Origin: Hydractinia symbiolongicarpus
Lineage: Eukaryota; Cnidaria; Hydrozoa; Anthoathecata; Hydractiniidae
NCBI RefSeq assembly: GCF_029227915.1
Contig: NC_079877.1
Location: 8,618,001-8,682,000 of the forward strand
Length of the DNA stretch: 64,000 nt
Direction: 5' to 3'
Every line of letters begins with the position of its first letter. The stretch's first letter is position 1. The notes under the pieces were generated by a model. The model ran no database searches. It saw nothing but the letters and a program-made list of their open reading frames with translations, and was not told the origin of the DNA. Shown one piece after another: positions 1 to 11,721 of the stretch. A program made the translations under genes and the position numbers.

Positions 1-383
1 AAATTTGCGCAGAGCAATTTGCAGCAGCGTTCGTGTCATGTCGGGATGGCCGAGCGGTCTAAGGCGCCAGACTCAAGACAAAATGTTCTTCCACTCATCG
101 CGTGGAGAATTCTGGTCCTCGAATGAGGGCGTGGGTTCGAATCCCACTTCCGACAACTTTTCCCTGCCACACAAAATTTTAGGCCTAAAATGCAAGTCCA
201 CCAAGCCGGATTTGAACCAGCGACCTAAGGATGCCTGAGTGGTATAAGTTCGTCTACAGTCCTCCGCTCTACCAACTGAGCTATCGGTGGATGTAGCATC
301 GTACAGTTCTTGTGCAGGACTATGCAGGTCATGTCACGTTTGTAGTATGACGTGGTTTTTAAAATGATGCGATAGCTCGCACG

Positions 384-455
384 TAGCAGAGGGTGGTTTC
401 GATCCACCGACCTCTGGGTTATGGGCCCAGCACGCTTCCTCTGCGCCACTCTTCT
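384..455 (-). tRNA. Initiator tRNA-Met, unit 1, acceptor mismatch
   Basis: C3 is A, giving A3 against G70 in the acceptor stem. Anticodon and initiator hallmarks are intact. Confidence 0.9.
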
Positions 456-543
456 GAAGGTAGGTAAGCTGAAATGTGTCTGATGTAAGGTGTAGTTTAG
501 TATTGCGAACAGCACTCGAACTATGACCTTTTTACCATTTCCA

Positions 544-616
544 GGGTGATTAGCTCACATGGTAGAGCGCTCGCTTTGCATGCGAGAGGTACCGGGATCG
601 ATGCCCGGATCCTCCA
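544..616 (+). tRNA. tRNA-Ala(TGC), unit 1, acceptor mismatch
   Basis: G4 is T, facing C69, directly next to the G3:U70 identity pair. AlaRS recognition may be weakened (inference). Confidence 0.88.
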
Positions 617-1845
617 AGACGATGTTTTTAATTTATTTATTTTTATACTAATTTCAGTAGTTGCCAATGGTCATAAGAGGATTTATGATGCTCCTAAGAT
701 TACCTGGTATTAATAATAATAATAATAATACTAAACCGCGCTGCATATGTCTAGAGCATTTCTTGCTGTTTAATTTCGCATTGACAGTATACACAGTTTC
801 AGCTTTTAACATGATCGACCGTGTGGCATTCGGGCATTGACGCCATCGCGAACATATTATTTAAATATGAACTCGTCCTCGGTAGTATAGTGGTAAGTAT
901 CCCCGCCTGTCACGCGGGAGACCGGGGTTCGATTCCCCGCCGGGGAGGTTCTTTTTATCTTGTCAATGTTTCGTTTCACGTCAGTAGCGTTCGCGGGACT
1001 GTCCGGGAATACAGATTTACGCCCGGTTAGCTCAGTCGGTAGAGCATCAGACTTTTAATCTGAGGGTCGCGGGTTCGAGTCCCTCATCGGGCGTAACAAT
1101 TATTTGGTACGATGGTGAACTAACTTTCACCACAATGTCTTGTCGAAAGAGGATGAATAACGTAACATTTGCGGAGTGGCAAAGGCGAAGCAAACTTGAT
1201 GGGGAACTAGCTCAGATGGTAGAGCGCTCGCTTAGCATGCGAGAGGTACCGGGATCGATGCCCGGGTTCTCCAATGCCTTTTCCATAGGCGTAAAATAAA
1301 TGAAATTTGCGCAGAGCAATTTGCAGCAGCGTTCGTGTCATGTCGGGATGGCCGAGCGGTCTAAGGCGCCAGACTCAAGACAAAATGTTCTTCCACTCAT
1401 CGCGTGGAGAATTCTGGTCCTCGAATGAGGGCGTGGGTTCGAATCCCACTTCCGACAACTTTTCCCTGCCACACAAAATTTTAGGCCTAAAATGCAAGTC
1501 CACCGAGCCGGATTTGAACCAGCGACCTAAGGATGCCTGAGTGGTATAAGTTCGTCTACAGTCCTCCGCTCTACCAACTGAGCTATCGGTGGATGTAGCA
1601 TCGTACAGTTCTTGTGCAGGACTATGCAGGTCATGTCACGTTTGTAGTATGACGTGGTTTTTAAAATGATGCGATAGCTCGCACGTAGCAGAGGGTGGTT
1701 TCGATCCACCGACCTCTGGGTTATGGGCCCAGCACGCTTCCTCTGCGCCACTCTGCTGAAGGTAGGTAAGCTGAATTGTGTCTGATGTAAGGTGTAGTTT
1801 AGTATTGCGAACAGCACTCGAACTATGACCTTTTTACCATTTCCA

Positions 1846-1918
1846 GGGGGATTAGCTCACATGGTAGAGCGCTCGCTTTGCATGCGAGAGGTACCGGGAT
1901 CGATGCCCGAATCCTTCA
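1846..1918 (+). tRNA. tRNA-Ala(TGC), unit 2, two changes
   Basis: G65A breaks the C49:G65 pair at the base of the T stem and C71T makes a G2:U71 wobble beside G3:U70. Unit 6 carries the same pair of changes. Confidence 0.88.
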
Positions 1919-2502
1919 AGACGATGTTTTTAATTTATTTATTTTTATACTAATTTCAGTAGTTGCCAATGGTCATAAGAGGATTTATGATGCTCCTAAG
2001 ATTACCTGGTATTAATAATAATAATAATAATACTAAACCGCGCTGCATATGTCTAGAGCATTTCTTGCTGTTTAATTTCGCATTGACAGTATACACAGTT
2101 TCAGCTTTTAACATGATCGACCGTGTGGCATTCGGGCATTGACGCCATCGCGAACATATTATTTAAATATGAACTCGTCCTCGGTAGTATAGTGGTAAGT
2201 ATCCCCGCCTGTCACGCGGGAGACCGGGGTTCGATTCCCCGCCGGGGAGGTTCTTTTTATCTTGTCAATGTTTCGTTTCACGTCAGTAGCGTTCGCGGGA
2301 CTGTCCGGGAATACAGATTTACGCCCGGTTAGCTCAGTCGGTAGAGCATCAGACTTTTAATCTGAGGGTCGCGGGTTCGAGTCCCTCATCGGGTGTAACA
2401 ATTATTTGGTACGATGGTGAACTAACTTTCACCACAATGTCTTGTCGAAAGAGGATGAATAACGTAACATTTGCGGAGTGGCAAAGGCGAAGCAAACTTG
2501 AT

Positions 2503-2575
2503 GGGGAACTAGCTCAGATGGTGGAGCGCTCGCTTAGCATGCGAGAGGCACCGGGATCGATGCCCGAGTTCTCCA
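2503..2575 (+). tRNA. tRNA-Ala(AGC), unit 2, three changes
   Basis: A21G, T47C and G65A. The G65A matches the change in Ala(TGC) of the same unit, which suggests conversion between the two Ala genes. Identical in unit 6. Confidence 0.88.
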
Positions 2576-2604
2576 ATGCCTTTTCCATAAGCGTAAAATA
2601 AATG

Positions 2605-3906
2605 AAATTTGCGCAGAGCAATTTGCAGCAGCGTTCGTGTCATGTCGGGATGGCCGAGCGGTCTAAGGCGCCAGACTCAAGACAAAATGTTCTTCCACTC
2701 ATCGCGTGGAGAATTCTGGTCCTCGAATGAGGGCGTGGGTTCGAATCCCACTTCCGACAACTTTTCCCTGCCACACAAAATTTTAGGCCTAAAATGCAAG
2801 TCCACCGAGCCGGATTTGAACCAGCGACCTAAGGATGCCTGAGTGGTATAAGTTCGTCTACAGTCCTCCGCTCTACCAACTGAGCTATCGGTGGATGTAG
2901 CATCGTACAGTTCTTGTGCAGGACTATGCAGGTCATGTCACGTTTGTAGTATGACGTGGTTTTTAAAATGATGCGATAGCTCGCACGTAGCAGAGGGTGG
3001 TTTCGATCCACTGACCTCTGGGTTATGGGCCCAGCACGCTTCCTCTGCGCCACTCTGCTGAAGGTAGGTAAGCTGAAATGTGTCTGATGTAAGGTGTAGT
3101 TTAGTATTGCGAACAGCACTCGAACTATGACCTTTTTACCATTTCCAGGGGGATTAGCTCACATGGTAGAGCGCTCGCTTTGCATGCGAGAGGTACCGGG
3201 ATCGATGCCCGGATCCTCCAAGACGATGTTTTTAATTTATTTATTTTTATACTAATTTCAGTAGTTGCCAATGGTCATAAGAGGATTTATGATGCTCCTA
3301 AGATTATCTGGTATTAATAATAATAATAATAATACTAAACCGCGCTGCATATGTCTAGAGCATTTCTTGCTGTTTAATTTCGCAATGACAGTATACACAG
3401 TTTCAGCTTTTAACATGATCGACCGTGTGGCATTCGGGCATTGACGCCATCGCGAACATATTATTTAAATATGAACTCGTCCTCGGTAGTATAGTGGTAA
3501 GTATCCCCGCCTGTCACGCGGGAGACCGGGGTTCGATTCTCCGCCGGGGAGGTTCTTTTTATCTTGTCAATGTTTCGTTTCACGTCAGTAGCGTTCGCGG
3601 GACTGTCCAGGAATACAGATTTACGCCCGGTTAGCTCAGTCGGTAGAGCATCAGACTTTTAATCTGGGGGTCGCGGGTTCGAGTCCCTCATCGGGCGTAA
3701 CAATTATTTGGTACGATGGTGAACTAACTTTCACCACAATGTCTTGTCGAAAGAGGATGAATAACGTAACATTTGCGGAGTGGCAAAGGCGAAGCAAACT
3801 TGATGGGGAACTAGCTCAGATGGTAGAGCGCTCGCTTAGCATGCGAGAGGTACCGGGATCGATGCCCGGGTTCTCCAATGCCTTTTCCATAGGCGTAAAA
3901 TAAATG
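2605..3906. repeat. Array unit 3
   Basis: Leu 2644-2759 +, Tyr 2801-2894 -, iMet 2988-3059 -, Ala(TGC) 3148-3220 +, Asp 3480-3551 +, Lys 3625-3697 +, Ala(AGC) 3805-3877 +. Changes: iMet G49A (mismatch with C65), Asp C62T (wobble), Lys A43G (wobble) and a spacer G to A at r1009, the last two shared with unit 4. Confidence 0.97.
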
Positions 3907-5208
3907 AAATTTGCGCAGAGCAATTTGCAGCAGCGTTCGTGTCATGTCGGGATGGCCGAGCGGTCTAAGGCGCCAGACTCAAGACAAAATGTTCTTCCAC
4001 TCATCGCGTGGAGAATTCTGGTCCTCGAATGAGGGCGTGGGTTCGAATCCCACTTCTGACAACTTTTCCCTGCCACACAAAATTTTAGGCCTAAAATGCA
4101 AGTCCACCGAGCCGGATTTGAACCAGCGACCTAAGGATGCCTGAGTGGTATAAGTTCGTCTACAGTCCTCCGCTCTACCAACTGAGCTATCGGTGGATGT
4201 AGCATCGTACAGTTCTTGTGCAGGACTATGCAGGTCATGTCACGTTTGTAGTATGACGTGGTTTTTAAAATGATGCGATAGCTCGCACGTAGCAGAGGGT
4301 GGTTTCGATCCACCGACCTCTGGGTTATGGGCCCAGCACGCTTCCTCTGCGCCACTCTGCTGAAGGTAGGTAAGCTGAAATGTGTCTGATGTAAGGTGTA
4401 GTTTAGTATTGCGAACAGCACTCGAACTATGACCTTTTTACCATTTCCAGGGGGATTAGCTCACATGGTAGAGCGCTCGCTTTGCATGCGAGAGGTACCG
4501 GGATCGATGCCCGGATCCTCCAAGACGATGTTTTTAATTTATTTATTTTTATACTAATTTCAGTAGTTGCCAATGGTCATAAGAGGATTTATGATGCTCC
4601 TAAGATTACCTGGTATTAATAATAATAATAATAATACCAAACCGCGCTGCATATGTCTAGAGCATTTCTTGCTGTTTAATTTCGCATTGACAGTATACAC
4701 AGTTTCAGCTTTTAACATGATCGACCGTGTGGCATTCGGGCATTGACGCCATCGCGAACATATTATTTAAATATGAACTCGTCCTCGGTAGTATAGTGGT
4801 AAGTATCCCCGCCTGTCACGCGGGAGACCGGGGTTCGATTCCCCGCCGGGGAGGTTCTTTTTATCTTGTCAATGTTTCGTTTCACGTCAGTAGCGTTCGC
4901 GGGACTGTCCAGGAATACAGATTTACGCCCGGTTAGCTCAGTCGGTAGAGCATCAGACTTTTAATCTGGGGGTCGCGGGTTCGAGTCCCTCATCGGGCGT
5001 AACAATTATTTGGTACGATGGTGAACTAACTTTCACCACAATGTCTTGTCGAAAGAGGATGAATAACGTAACATTTGCGGAGTGGCAAAGGCGAAGCAAA
5101 CTTGATGGGGAACTAGCTCAGATGGTAGAGCGCTCGCTTAGCATGCGAGAGGTACCGGGATCGATGCCCGGGTTCTCCAATGCCTTTTCCATAGGCGTAA
5201 AATAAATG
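3907..5208. repeat. Array unit 4
   Basis: Leu 3946-4061 +, Tyr 4103-4196 -, iMet 4290-4361 -, Ala(TGC) 4450-4522 +, Asp 4782-4853 +, Lys 4927-4999 +, Ala(AGC) 5107-5179 +. Changes: Leu C69T and a T to C just after the TAA tract (shared with unit 5); Lys A43G and the r1009 change (shared with unit 3). Confidence 0.97.
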
Positions 5209-6510
5209 AAATTTGCGCAGAGCAATTTGCAGCAGCGTTCGTGTCATGTCGGGATGGCCGAGCGGTCTAAGGCGCCAGACTCAAGACAAAATGTTCTTCC
5301 ACTCATCGCGTGGAGAATTCTGGTCCTCGAATGAGGGCGTGGGTTCGAATCCCACTTCTGACAACTTTTCCCTGCCACACAAAATTTTAGGCCTAAAATG
5401 CAAGTCCACCGAGCCGGATTTGAACCAGCGACCTAAGGATGCCTGAGTGGTATAAGTTCGTCTACAGTCCTCCGCTCTACCAACTGAGCTATCGGTGGAT
5501 GTAGCATCGTACAGTTCTTGTGCAGGACTATGCAGGTCATGTCACGTTTGTAGTATGACGTGGTTTTTAAAATGATGCGATAGCTCGCACGTAGCAGAGG
5601 GTGGTTTCGATCCACCGACCTCTGGGTTATGGGCCCAGCACGCTTCCTCTGCGCCACTCTGCTGAAGGTAGGTAAGCTGAAATGTGTCTGATGTAAGGTG
5701 TAGTTTAGTATTGCGAACAGCACTCGAACTATGACCTTTTTACCATTTCCAGGGGGATTAGCTCACATGGTAGAGCGCTCGCTTTGCATGCGAGAGGTAC
5801 CGGGATCGATGCCCGGATCCTCCAAGACGATGTTTTTAATTTATTTATTTTTATACTAATTTCAGTAGTTGCCAATGGTCATAAGAGGATTTATGATGCT
5901 CCTAAGATTACCTGGTATTAATAATAATAATAATAATACCAAACCGCGCTGCATATGTCTAGAGCATTTCTTGCTGTTTAATTTCGCATTGACAGTATAC
6001 ACAGTTTCAGCTTTTAACATGATCGACCGTGTGGCATTCGGGCATTGACGCCATCGCGAACATATTATTTAAATATGAACTCGTCCTCGGTAGTATAGTG
6101 GTAAGTATCCCCGCCTGTCACGCGGGAGACCGGGGTTCGATTCCCCGCCGGGGAGGTTCTTTTTATCTTGTCAATGTTTCGTTTCACGTCAGTAGCGTTC
6201 GCGGGACTGTCCGGGAATACAGATTTACGCCCGGTTAGCTCAGTCGGTAGAGCATCAGACTTTTAATCTGAGGGTCGCGGGTTCGAGTCCCTCATCGGGC
6301 GTAACAATTATTTGGTACGATGGTGAACTAACTTTCACCACAATGTCTTGTCGAAAGAGGATGAATAACGTAACATTTGCGGAGTGGCAAAGGCGAAGCA
6401 AACTTGATGGGGAACTAGCTCAGATGGTAGAGCGCTCGCTTAGCATGCGAGAGGTACCGGGATCGATGCCCGGGTTCTCCAATGCCTTTTCCATAGGCGT
6501 AAAATAAATG
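5209..6510. repeat. Array unit 5
   Basis: Leu 5248-5363 +, Tyr 5405-5498 -, iMet 5592-5663 -, Ala(TGC) 5752-5824 +, Asp 6084-6155 +, Lys 6229-6301 +, Ala(AGC) 6409-6481 +. Changes: Leu C69T (G4:U69) and the T to C after the TAA tract, both as in unit 4. The right half is consensus. Confidence 0.97.
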
Positions 6511-7053
6511 AAATTTGCGCAGAGCAATTTGCAGCAGCGTTCGTGTCATGTCGGGATGGCCGAGCGGTCTAAGGCGCCAGACTCAAGACAAAATGTTCTT
6601 CCACTCATCGCGTGGAGAATTCTGGTCCTCGAATGAGGGCGTGGGTTCGAATCCCACTTCCGACAACTTTTCCCTGCCACACAAAATTTTAGGCCTAAAA
6701 TGCAAGTCCACCGAGCCGGATTTGAACCAGCGACCTAAGGATGCCTGAGTGGTATAAGTTCGTCTACAGTCCTCCGCTCTACCAACTGAGCTATCGGTGG
6801 ATGTAGCATCGTACAGTTCTTGTGCAGGACTATGCAGGTCATGTCACGTTTGTAGTATGACGTGGTTTTTAAAATGATGCGATAGCTCGCACGTAGCAGA
6901 GGGTGGTTTCGATCCACCGACCTCTGGGTTATGGGCCCAGCACGCTTCCTCTGCGCCACTCTGCTGAAGGTAGGTAAGCTGAAATGTGTCTGATGTAAGG
7001 TGTAGTTTAGTATTGCGAACAGCACTCGAACTATGACCTTTTTACCATTTCCA

Positions 7054-7126
7054 GGGGGATTAGCTCACATGGTAGAGCGCTCGCTTTGCATGCGAGAGGT
7101 ACCGGGATCGATGCCCGAATCCTTCA
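7054..7126 (+). tRNA. tRNA-Ala(TGC), unit 6, two changes
   Basis: G65A and C71T, identical to the unit 2 copy. Confidence 0.88.
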
Positions 7127-7710
7127 AGACGATGTTTTTAATTTATTTATTTTTATACTAATTTCAGTAGTTGCCAATGGTCATAAGAGGATTTATGATG
7201 CTCCTAAGATTACCTGGTATTAATAATAATAATAATAATACTAAACCGCGCTGCATATGTCTAGAGCATTTCTTGCTGTTTAATTTCGCATTGACAGTAT
7301 ACACAGTTTCAGCTTTTAACATGATCGACCGTGTGGCATTCGGGCATTGACGCCATCGCGAACATATTATTTAAATATGAACTCGTCCTCGGTAGTATAG
7401 TGGTAAGTATCCCCGCCTGTCACGCGGGAGACCGGGGTTCGATTCCCCGCCGGGGAGGTTCTTTTTATCTTGTCAATGTTTCGTTTCACGTCAGTAGCGT
7501 TCGCGGGACTGTCCGGGAATACAGATTTACGCCCGGTTAGCTCAGTCGGTAGAGCATCAGACTTTTAATCTGAGGGTCGCGGGTTCGAGTCCCTCATCGG
7601 GTGTAACAATTATTTGGTACGATGGTGAACTAACTTTCACCACAATGTCTTGTCGAAAGAGGATGAATAACGTAACATTTGCGGAGTGGCAAAGGCGAAG
7701 CAAACTTGAT

Positions 7711-7783
7711 GGGGAACTAGCTCAGATGGTGGAGCGCTCGCTTAGCATGCGAGAGGCACCGGGATCGATGCCCGAGTTCTCCA
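7711..7783 (+). tRNA. tRNA-Ala(AGC), unit 6, three changes
   Basis: A21G, T47C and G65A, identical to the unit 2 copy. Confidence 0.88.
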
Positions 7784-7812
7784 ATGCCTTTTCCATAGGC
7801 GTAAAATAAATG

Positions 7813-9114
7813 AAATTTGCGCAGAGCAATTTGCAGCAGCGTTCGTGTCATGTCGGGATGGCCGAGCGGTCTAAGGCGCCAGACTCAAGACAAAATGTTC
7901 TTCCACTCATCGCGTGGAGAATTCTGGTCCTCGAATGAGGGCGTGGGTTCGAATCCCACTTCCGACAACTTTTCCCTGCCACACAAAATTTTAGGCCTAA
8001 AATGCAAGTCCACCGAGCCGGATTTGAACCAGCGACCTAAGGATGCCTGAGTGGTATAAGTTCGTCTACAGTCCTCCGCTCTACCAACTGAGCTATCGGT
8101 GGATGTAGCATCGTACAGTTCTTGTGCAGGACTATGCAGGTCATGTCACGTTTGTAGTATGACGTGGTTTTTAAAATGATGCGATAGCTCGCACGTAGCA
8201 GAGGGTGGTTTCGATCCACCGACCTCTGGGTTATGGGCCCAGCACGCTTCCTCTGCGCCACTCTGCTGAAGGTAGGTAAGCTGAAATGTGTCTGATGTAA
8301 GGTGTAGTTTAGTATTGCGAACAGCACTCGAACTATGACCTTTTTACCATTTCCAGGGGGATTAGCTCACATGGTAGAGCGCTCGCTTTGCATGCGAGAG
8401 GTACCGGGATCGATGCCCGGATCCTCCAAGACGATGTTTTTAATTTATTTATTTTTATACTAATTTCAGTAGTTGCCAATGGTCATAAGAGGATTTATGA
8501 TGCTCCTAAGATTACCTGGTATTAATAATAATAATAATAATACTAAACCGCGCTGCATATGTCTAGAGCATTTCTTGCTGTTTAATTTCGCATTGACAGT
8601 ATACACAGTTTCAGCTTTTAACATGATCGACCGTGTGGCATTCGGGCATTGACGCCATCGCGAACATATTATTTAAATATGAACTCGTCCTCGGTAGTAT
8701 AGTGGTAAGTATCCCCGCCTGTCACGCGGGAGACCGGGGTTCGTTTCCCCGCCGGGGAGGTTCTTTTTATCTTGTCAATGTTTCGTTTCACGTCAGTAGC
8801 GTTCGCGGGACTGTCCGGGAATACAGATTTACGCCCGGTTAGCTCAGTCGGTAGAGCATCAGACTTTTAATCTGAGGGTCGCGGGTTCGAGTCCCTCATC
8901 GGGCGTAACAATTATTTGGTACGATGGTGAACTAACTTTCACCACAATGTCTTGTCGAAAGAGGATGAATAACGTAACATTTGCGGAGTGGCAAAGGCGA
9001 AGCAAACTTGATGGGGAACTAGCTCAGATGGTAGAGCGCTCGCTTAGCATGCGAGAGGTACCGGGATCGATGCCCGGGTTCTCCAATGCCTTTTCCATAG
9101 GCGTAAAATAAATG
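7813..9114. repeat. Array unit 7
   Basis: Leu 7852-7967 +, Tyr 8009-8102 -, iMet 8196-8267 -, Ala(TGC) 8356-8428 +, Asp 8688-8759 +, Lys 8833-8905 +, Ala(AGC) 9013-9085 +. Change: Asp A58T. Confidence 0.97.
8688..8759 (+). tRNA. tRNA-Asp(GTC), unit 7, A58T
   Basis: A58 is near-invariant, forms the reverse-Hoogsteen pair with T54 and is the m1A site. It is also a fixed base of the B box. Transcription and folding of this copy may both suffer. Confidence 0.85.
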
Positions 9115-9497
9115 AAATTTGCGCAGAGCAATTTGCAGCAGCGTTCGTGTCATGTCGGGATGGCCGAGCGGTCTAAGGCGCCAGACTCAAGACAAAATGT
9201 TCTTCCACTCATTGCGTGGAGAATTCTGGTCCTCGAATGAGGGCGTGGGTTCGAATCCCACTTCCGACAACTTTTCCCTGCCACACAAAATTTTAGGCCT
9301 AAAATGCAAGTCCACCGAGCCGGATTTGAACCAGCGACCTAAGGATGCCTGAGTGGTATAAGTTCGTCTACAGTCCTCCGCTCTACCAACTGAGCTATCG
9401 GTGGATGTAGCATCGTACAGTTCTTGTGCAGGACTATGCAGGTCATGTCACGTTTGTAGTATGACGTGGTTTTTAAAATGATGCGATAGCTCGCACG

Positions 9498-9569
9498 TAG
9501 CAGAGGGTGGTTTCGATCCACCGACCTCTGGGTTATGGGCCCAGCACGCTTACTCTGCGCCACTCTGCT
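9498..9569 (-). tRNA. Initiator tRNA-Met, unit 8, G19T
   Basis: G19 pairs with C56 at the elbow of the L fold; here it is T. It is also part of the A box. Confidence 0.87.
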
Positions 9570-10137
9570 GAAGGTAGGTAAGCTGAAATGTGTCTGATGT
9601 AAGGTGTAGTTTAGTATTGCGAACAGCACTCGAACTATGACCTTTTTACCATTTCCAGGGGGATTAGCTCACATGGTAGAGCGCTCGCTTTGCATGCGAG
9701 AGGTACCGGGATCGATGCCCGGATCCTCCAAGACGATGTTTTTAATTTATTTATTTTTATACTAATTTCAGTAGTTGCCAATGGTCATAAGAGGATTTAT
9801 GATGCTCCTAAGATTAACTGGTATTAATAATAATAATAATAATAATACTAAACCGCGCTGCATATGTCTAGAGCATTTCTTGCTGTTTAATTTCGCATTG
9901 ACAGTATACACAGTTTCAGCTTTTAACATGATCGACCGTGTGGCATTAGGGCATTGACGCCATCGCGAACATATTATTTAAATATGAACTCGTCCTCGGT
10001 AGTATAGTGGTAAGTATCCCCGCCTGTCACGCGGGAGACCGGGGTTCGATTCCCCGCCGGGGAGGTTCTTTTTATCTTGTCAATGTTTCGTTTCACGTCA
10101 GTAGCGTTCGCGGGACTGTCCGGGAATACAGATTTAC

Positions 10138-10210
10138 GCCCGGTTAGCTCAGTCGGTAGAGCATCAGACTTTTATTCTGAGGGTCGCGGGTTCGAGTCCC
10201 TCATCGGGCG
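10138..10210 (+). tRNA. tRNA-Lys(TTT), unit 8, A38T
   Basis: The last base of the anticodon loop is T instead of A; the anticodon is unchanged. Confidence 0.9.
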
Positions 10211-10419
10211 TAACAATTATTTGGTACGATGGTGAACTAACTTTCACCACAATGTCTTGTCGAAAGAGGATGAATAACGTAACATTTGCGGAGTGGCAAA
10301 GGCGAAGCAAACTTGATGGGGAACTAGCTCAGATGGTAGAGCGCTCGCTTAGCATGCGAGAGGTACCGGGATCGATGCCCGGGTTCTCCAATGCCTTTTC
10401 CATAGGCGTAAAATAAATG

Positions 10420-11721
10420 AAATTTGCGCAGAGCAATTTGCAGCAGCGTCCGTGTCATGTCGGGATGGCCGAGCGGTCTAAGGCGCCAGACTCAAGACAA
10501 AATGTTCTTCCACTCATCGCGTGGAGAATTCTGGTCCTCGAATGAGGGCGTGGGTTCGAATCCCACTTCCGACAACTTTTCCCTGCCACACAAAATTTTA
10601 GGCCTAAAATGCAAGTCCACCGAGCCGGATTTGAACCAGCGACCTAAGGATGCCTGAGTGGTATAAGTTCGTCTACAGTCCTCCGCTCTACCAACTGAGC
10701 TATCGGTGGATGTAGCATCGTACAGTTCTTGTGCAGGACTATGCAGGTCATGTCACGTTTGTAGTATGACGTGGTTTTTAAAATGATGCGATAGCTCGCA
10801 CGTAGCAGAGGGTGGTTTCGATCCACCGACCTCTGGGTTATGGGCCCAGCACGCTTCCTCTGCGCCACTCTGCTGAAGGTAGGTAAGGTGAAATGTGTCT
10901 GATGTAAGGTGTAGTTTAGTATTGCGAACAGCACTCGAACTATGACCTTTTTACCATTTCCAGGGGGATTAGCTCACATGGTAGAGCGCTCGCTTTGCAT
11001 GCGAGAGGTACCGGGATCGATGCCCGGATCCTCCAAGACGATGTTTTTAATTTATTTATTTTTATACTAATTTCAGTAGTTGCCAATGGTCATAAGAGGA
11101 TTTATGATGCTCCTAAGATTACCTGGTATTAATAATAATAATAATAATACTAAACCGCGCTGCATATGTCTAGAGCATTTCTTGCTGTTTAATTTAGCAT
11201 TGACAGTATACACAGTTTCAGCTTTTAACATGATCGACCGTGTGGCATTCGGGCATTGACGCCATCGCGAACATATTATTTAAATATGAACTCGTCCTCG
11301 GTAGTATAGTGGTAAGTATCCCCGCCTGTCACGCGGGAGACCGGGGTTCGATTCCCCGCCGGGGAGGTTCTTTTTATCTTGTCAATGTTTCGTTTCACGT
11401 CAGTAGCGTTCGCGGGACTGTCCGGGAATACAGATTTACGCCCGGTTAGCTCAGTCGGTAGAGCATCAGACTTTTAATCTGAGGGTCGCGGGTTCGAGTC
11501 CCTCATCGGGCGTAACAATTATTTGGTACGATGGTGAACTAACTTTCACCACAATGTCTTGTCGAAAGAGGATGAATAACGTAACATTTGCGGAGTGGCA
11601 AAGGCGAAGCAAACTTGATGGGGAACTAGCTCAGATGGTAGAGCGCTCGCTTAGCATGCGAGAGGTACCGGGATCGATGCCCGGGTTCTCCAATGCCTTT
11701 TCCATAGGCGTAAAATAAATG
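10420..11721. repeat. Array unit 9
   Basis: Leu 10459-10574 +, Tyr 10616-10709 -, iMet 10803-10874 -, Ala(TGC) 10963-11035 +, Asp 11295-11366 +, Lys 11440-11512 +, Ala(AGC) 11620-11692 +. All seven mature sequences are consensus; three single-base spacer changes. Confidence 0.97.

Larger units (their letters stand above)
1..1302. repeat. Array unit 1
   Basis: Leu 40-155 +, Tyr 197-290 -, iMet 384-455 -, Ala(TGC) 544-616 +, Asp 876-947 +, Lys 1021-1093 +, Ala(AGC) 1201-1273 +. Changes: Tyr C67T (G6:U67 wobble), iMet C3A, Ala(TGC) G4T. Confidence 0.97.
1303..2604. repeat. Array unit 2
   Basis: Leu 1342-1457 +, Tyr 1499-1592 -, iMet 1686-1757 -, Ala(TGC) 1846-1918 +, Asp 2178-2249 +, Lys 2323-2395 +, Ala(AGC) 2503-2575 +. 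Changes: Ala(TGC) G65A and C71T; Lys C72T (G1:U72); Ala(AGC) A21G, T47C, G65A. Unit 6 shares all six. Confidence 0.97.
6511..7812. repeat. Array unit 6
   Basis: Leu 6550-6665 +, Tyr 6707-6800 -, iMet 6894-6965 -, Ala(TGC) 7054-7126 +, Asp 7386-7457 +, Lys 7531-7603 +, Ala(AGC) 7711-7783 +. Carries the same six tRNA changes as unit 2, but lacks unit 2's spacer changes outside r608-1265. Confidence 0.97.
9115..10419. repeat. Array unit 8 (1,305 bp)
   Basis: Leu 9154-9269 +, Tyr 9311-9404 -, iMet 9498-9569 -, Ala(TGC) 9658-9730 +, Asp 9993-10064 +, Lys 10138-10210 +, Ala(AGC) 10318-10390 +. (TAA)7 at 9825-9847. Changes: Leu intron C to T at r99 (also in unit 50), iMet G19T, Lys A38T. Confidence 0.97.
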
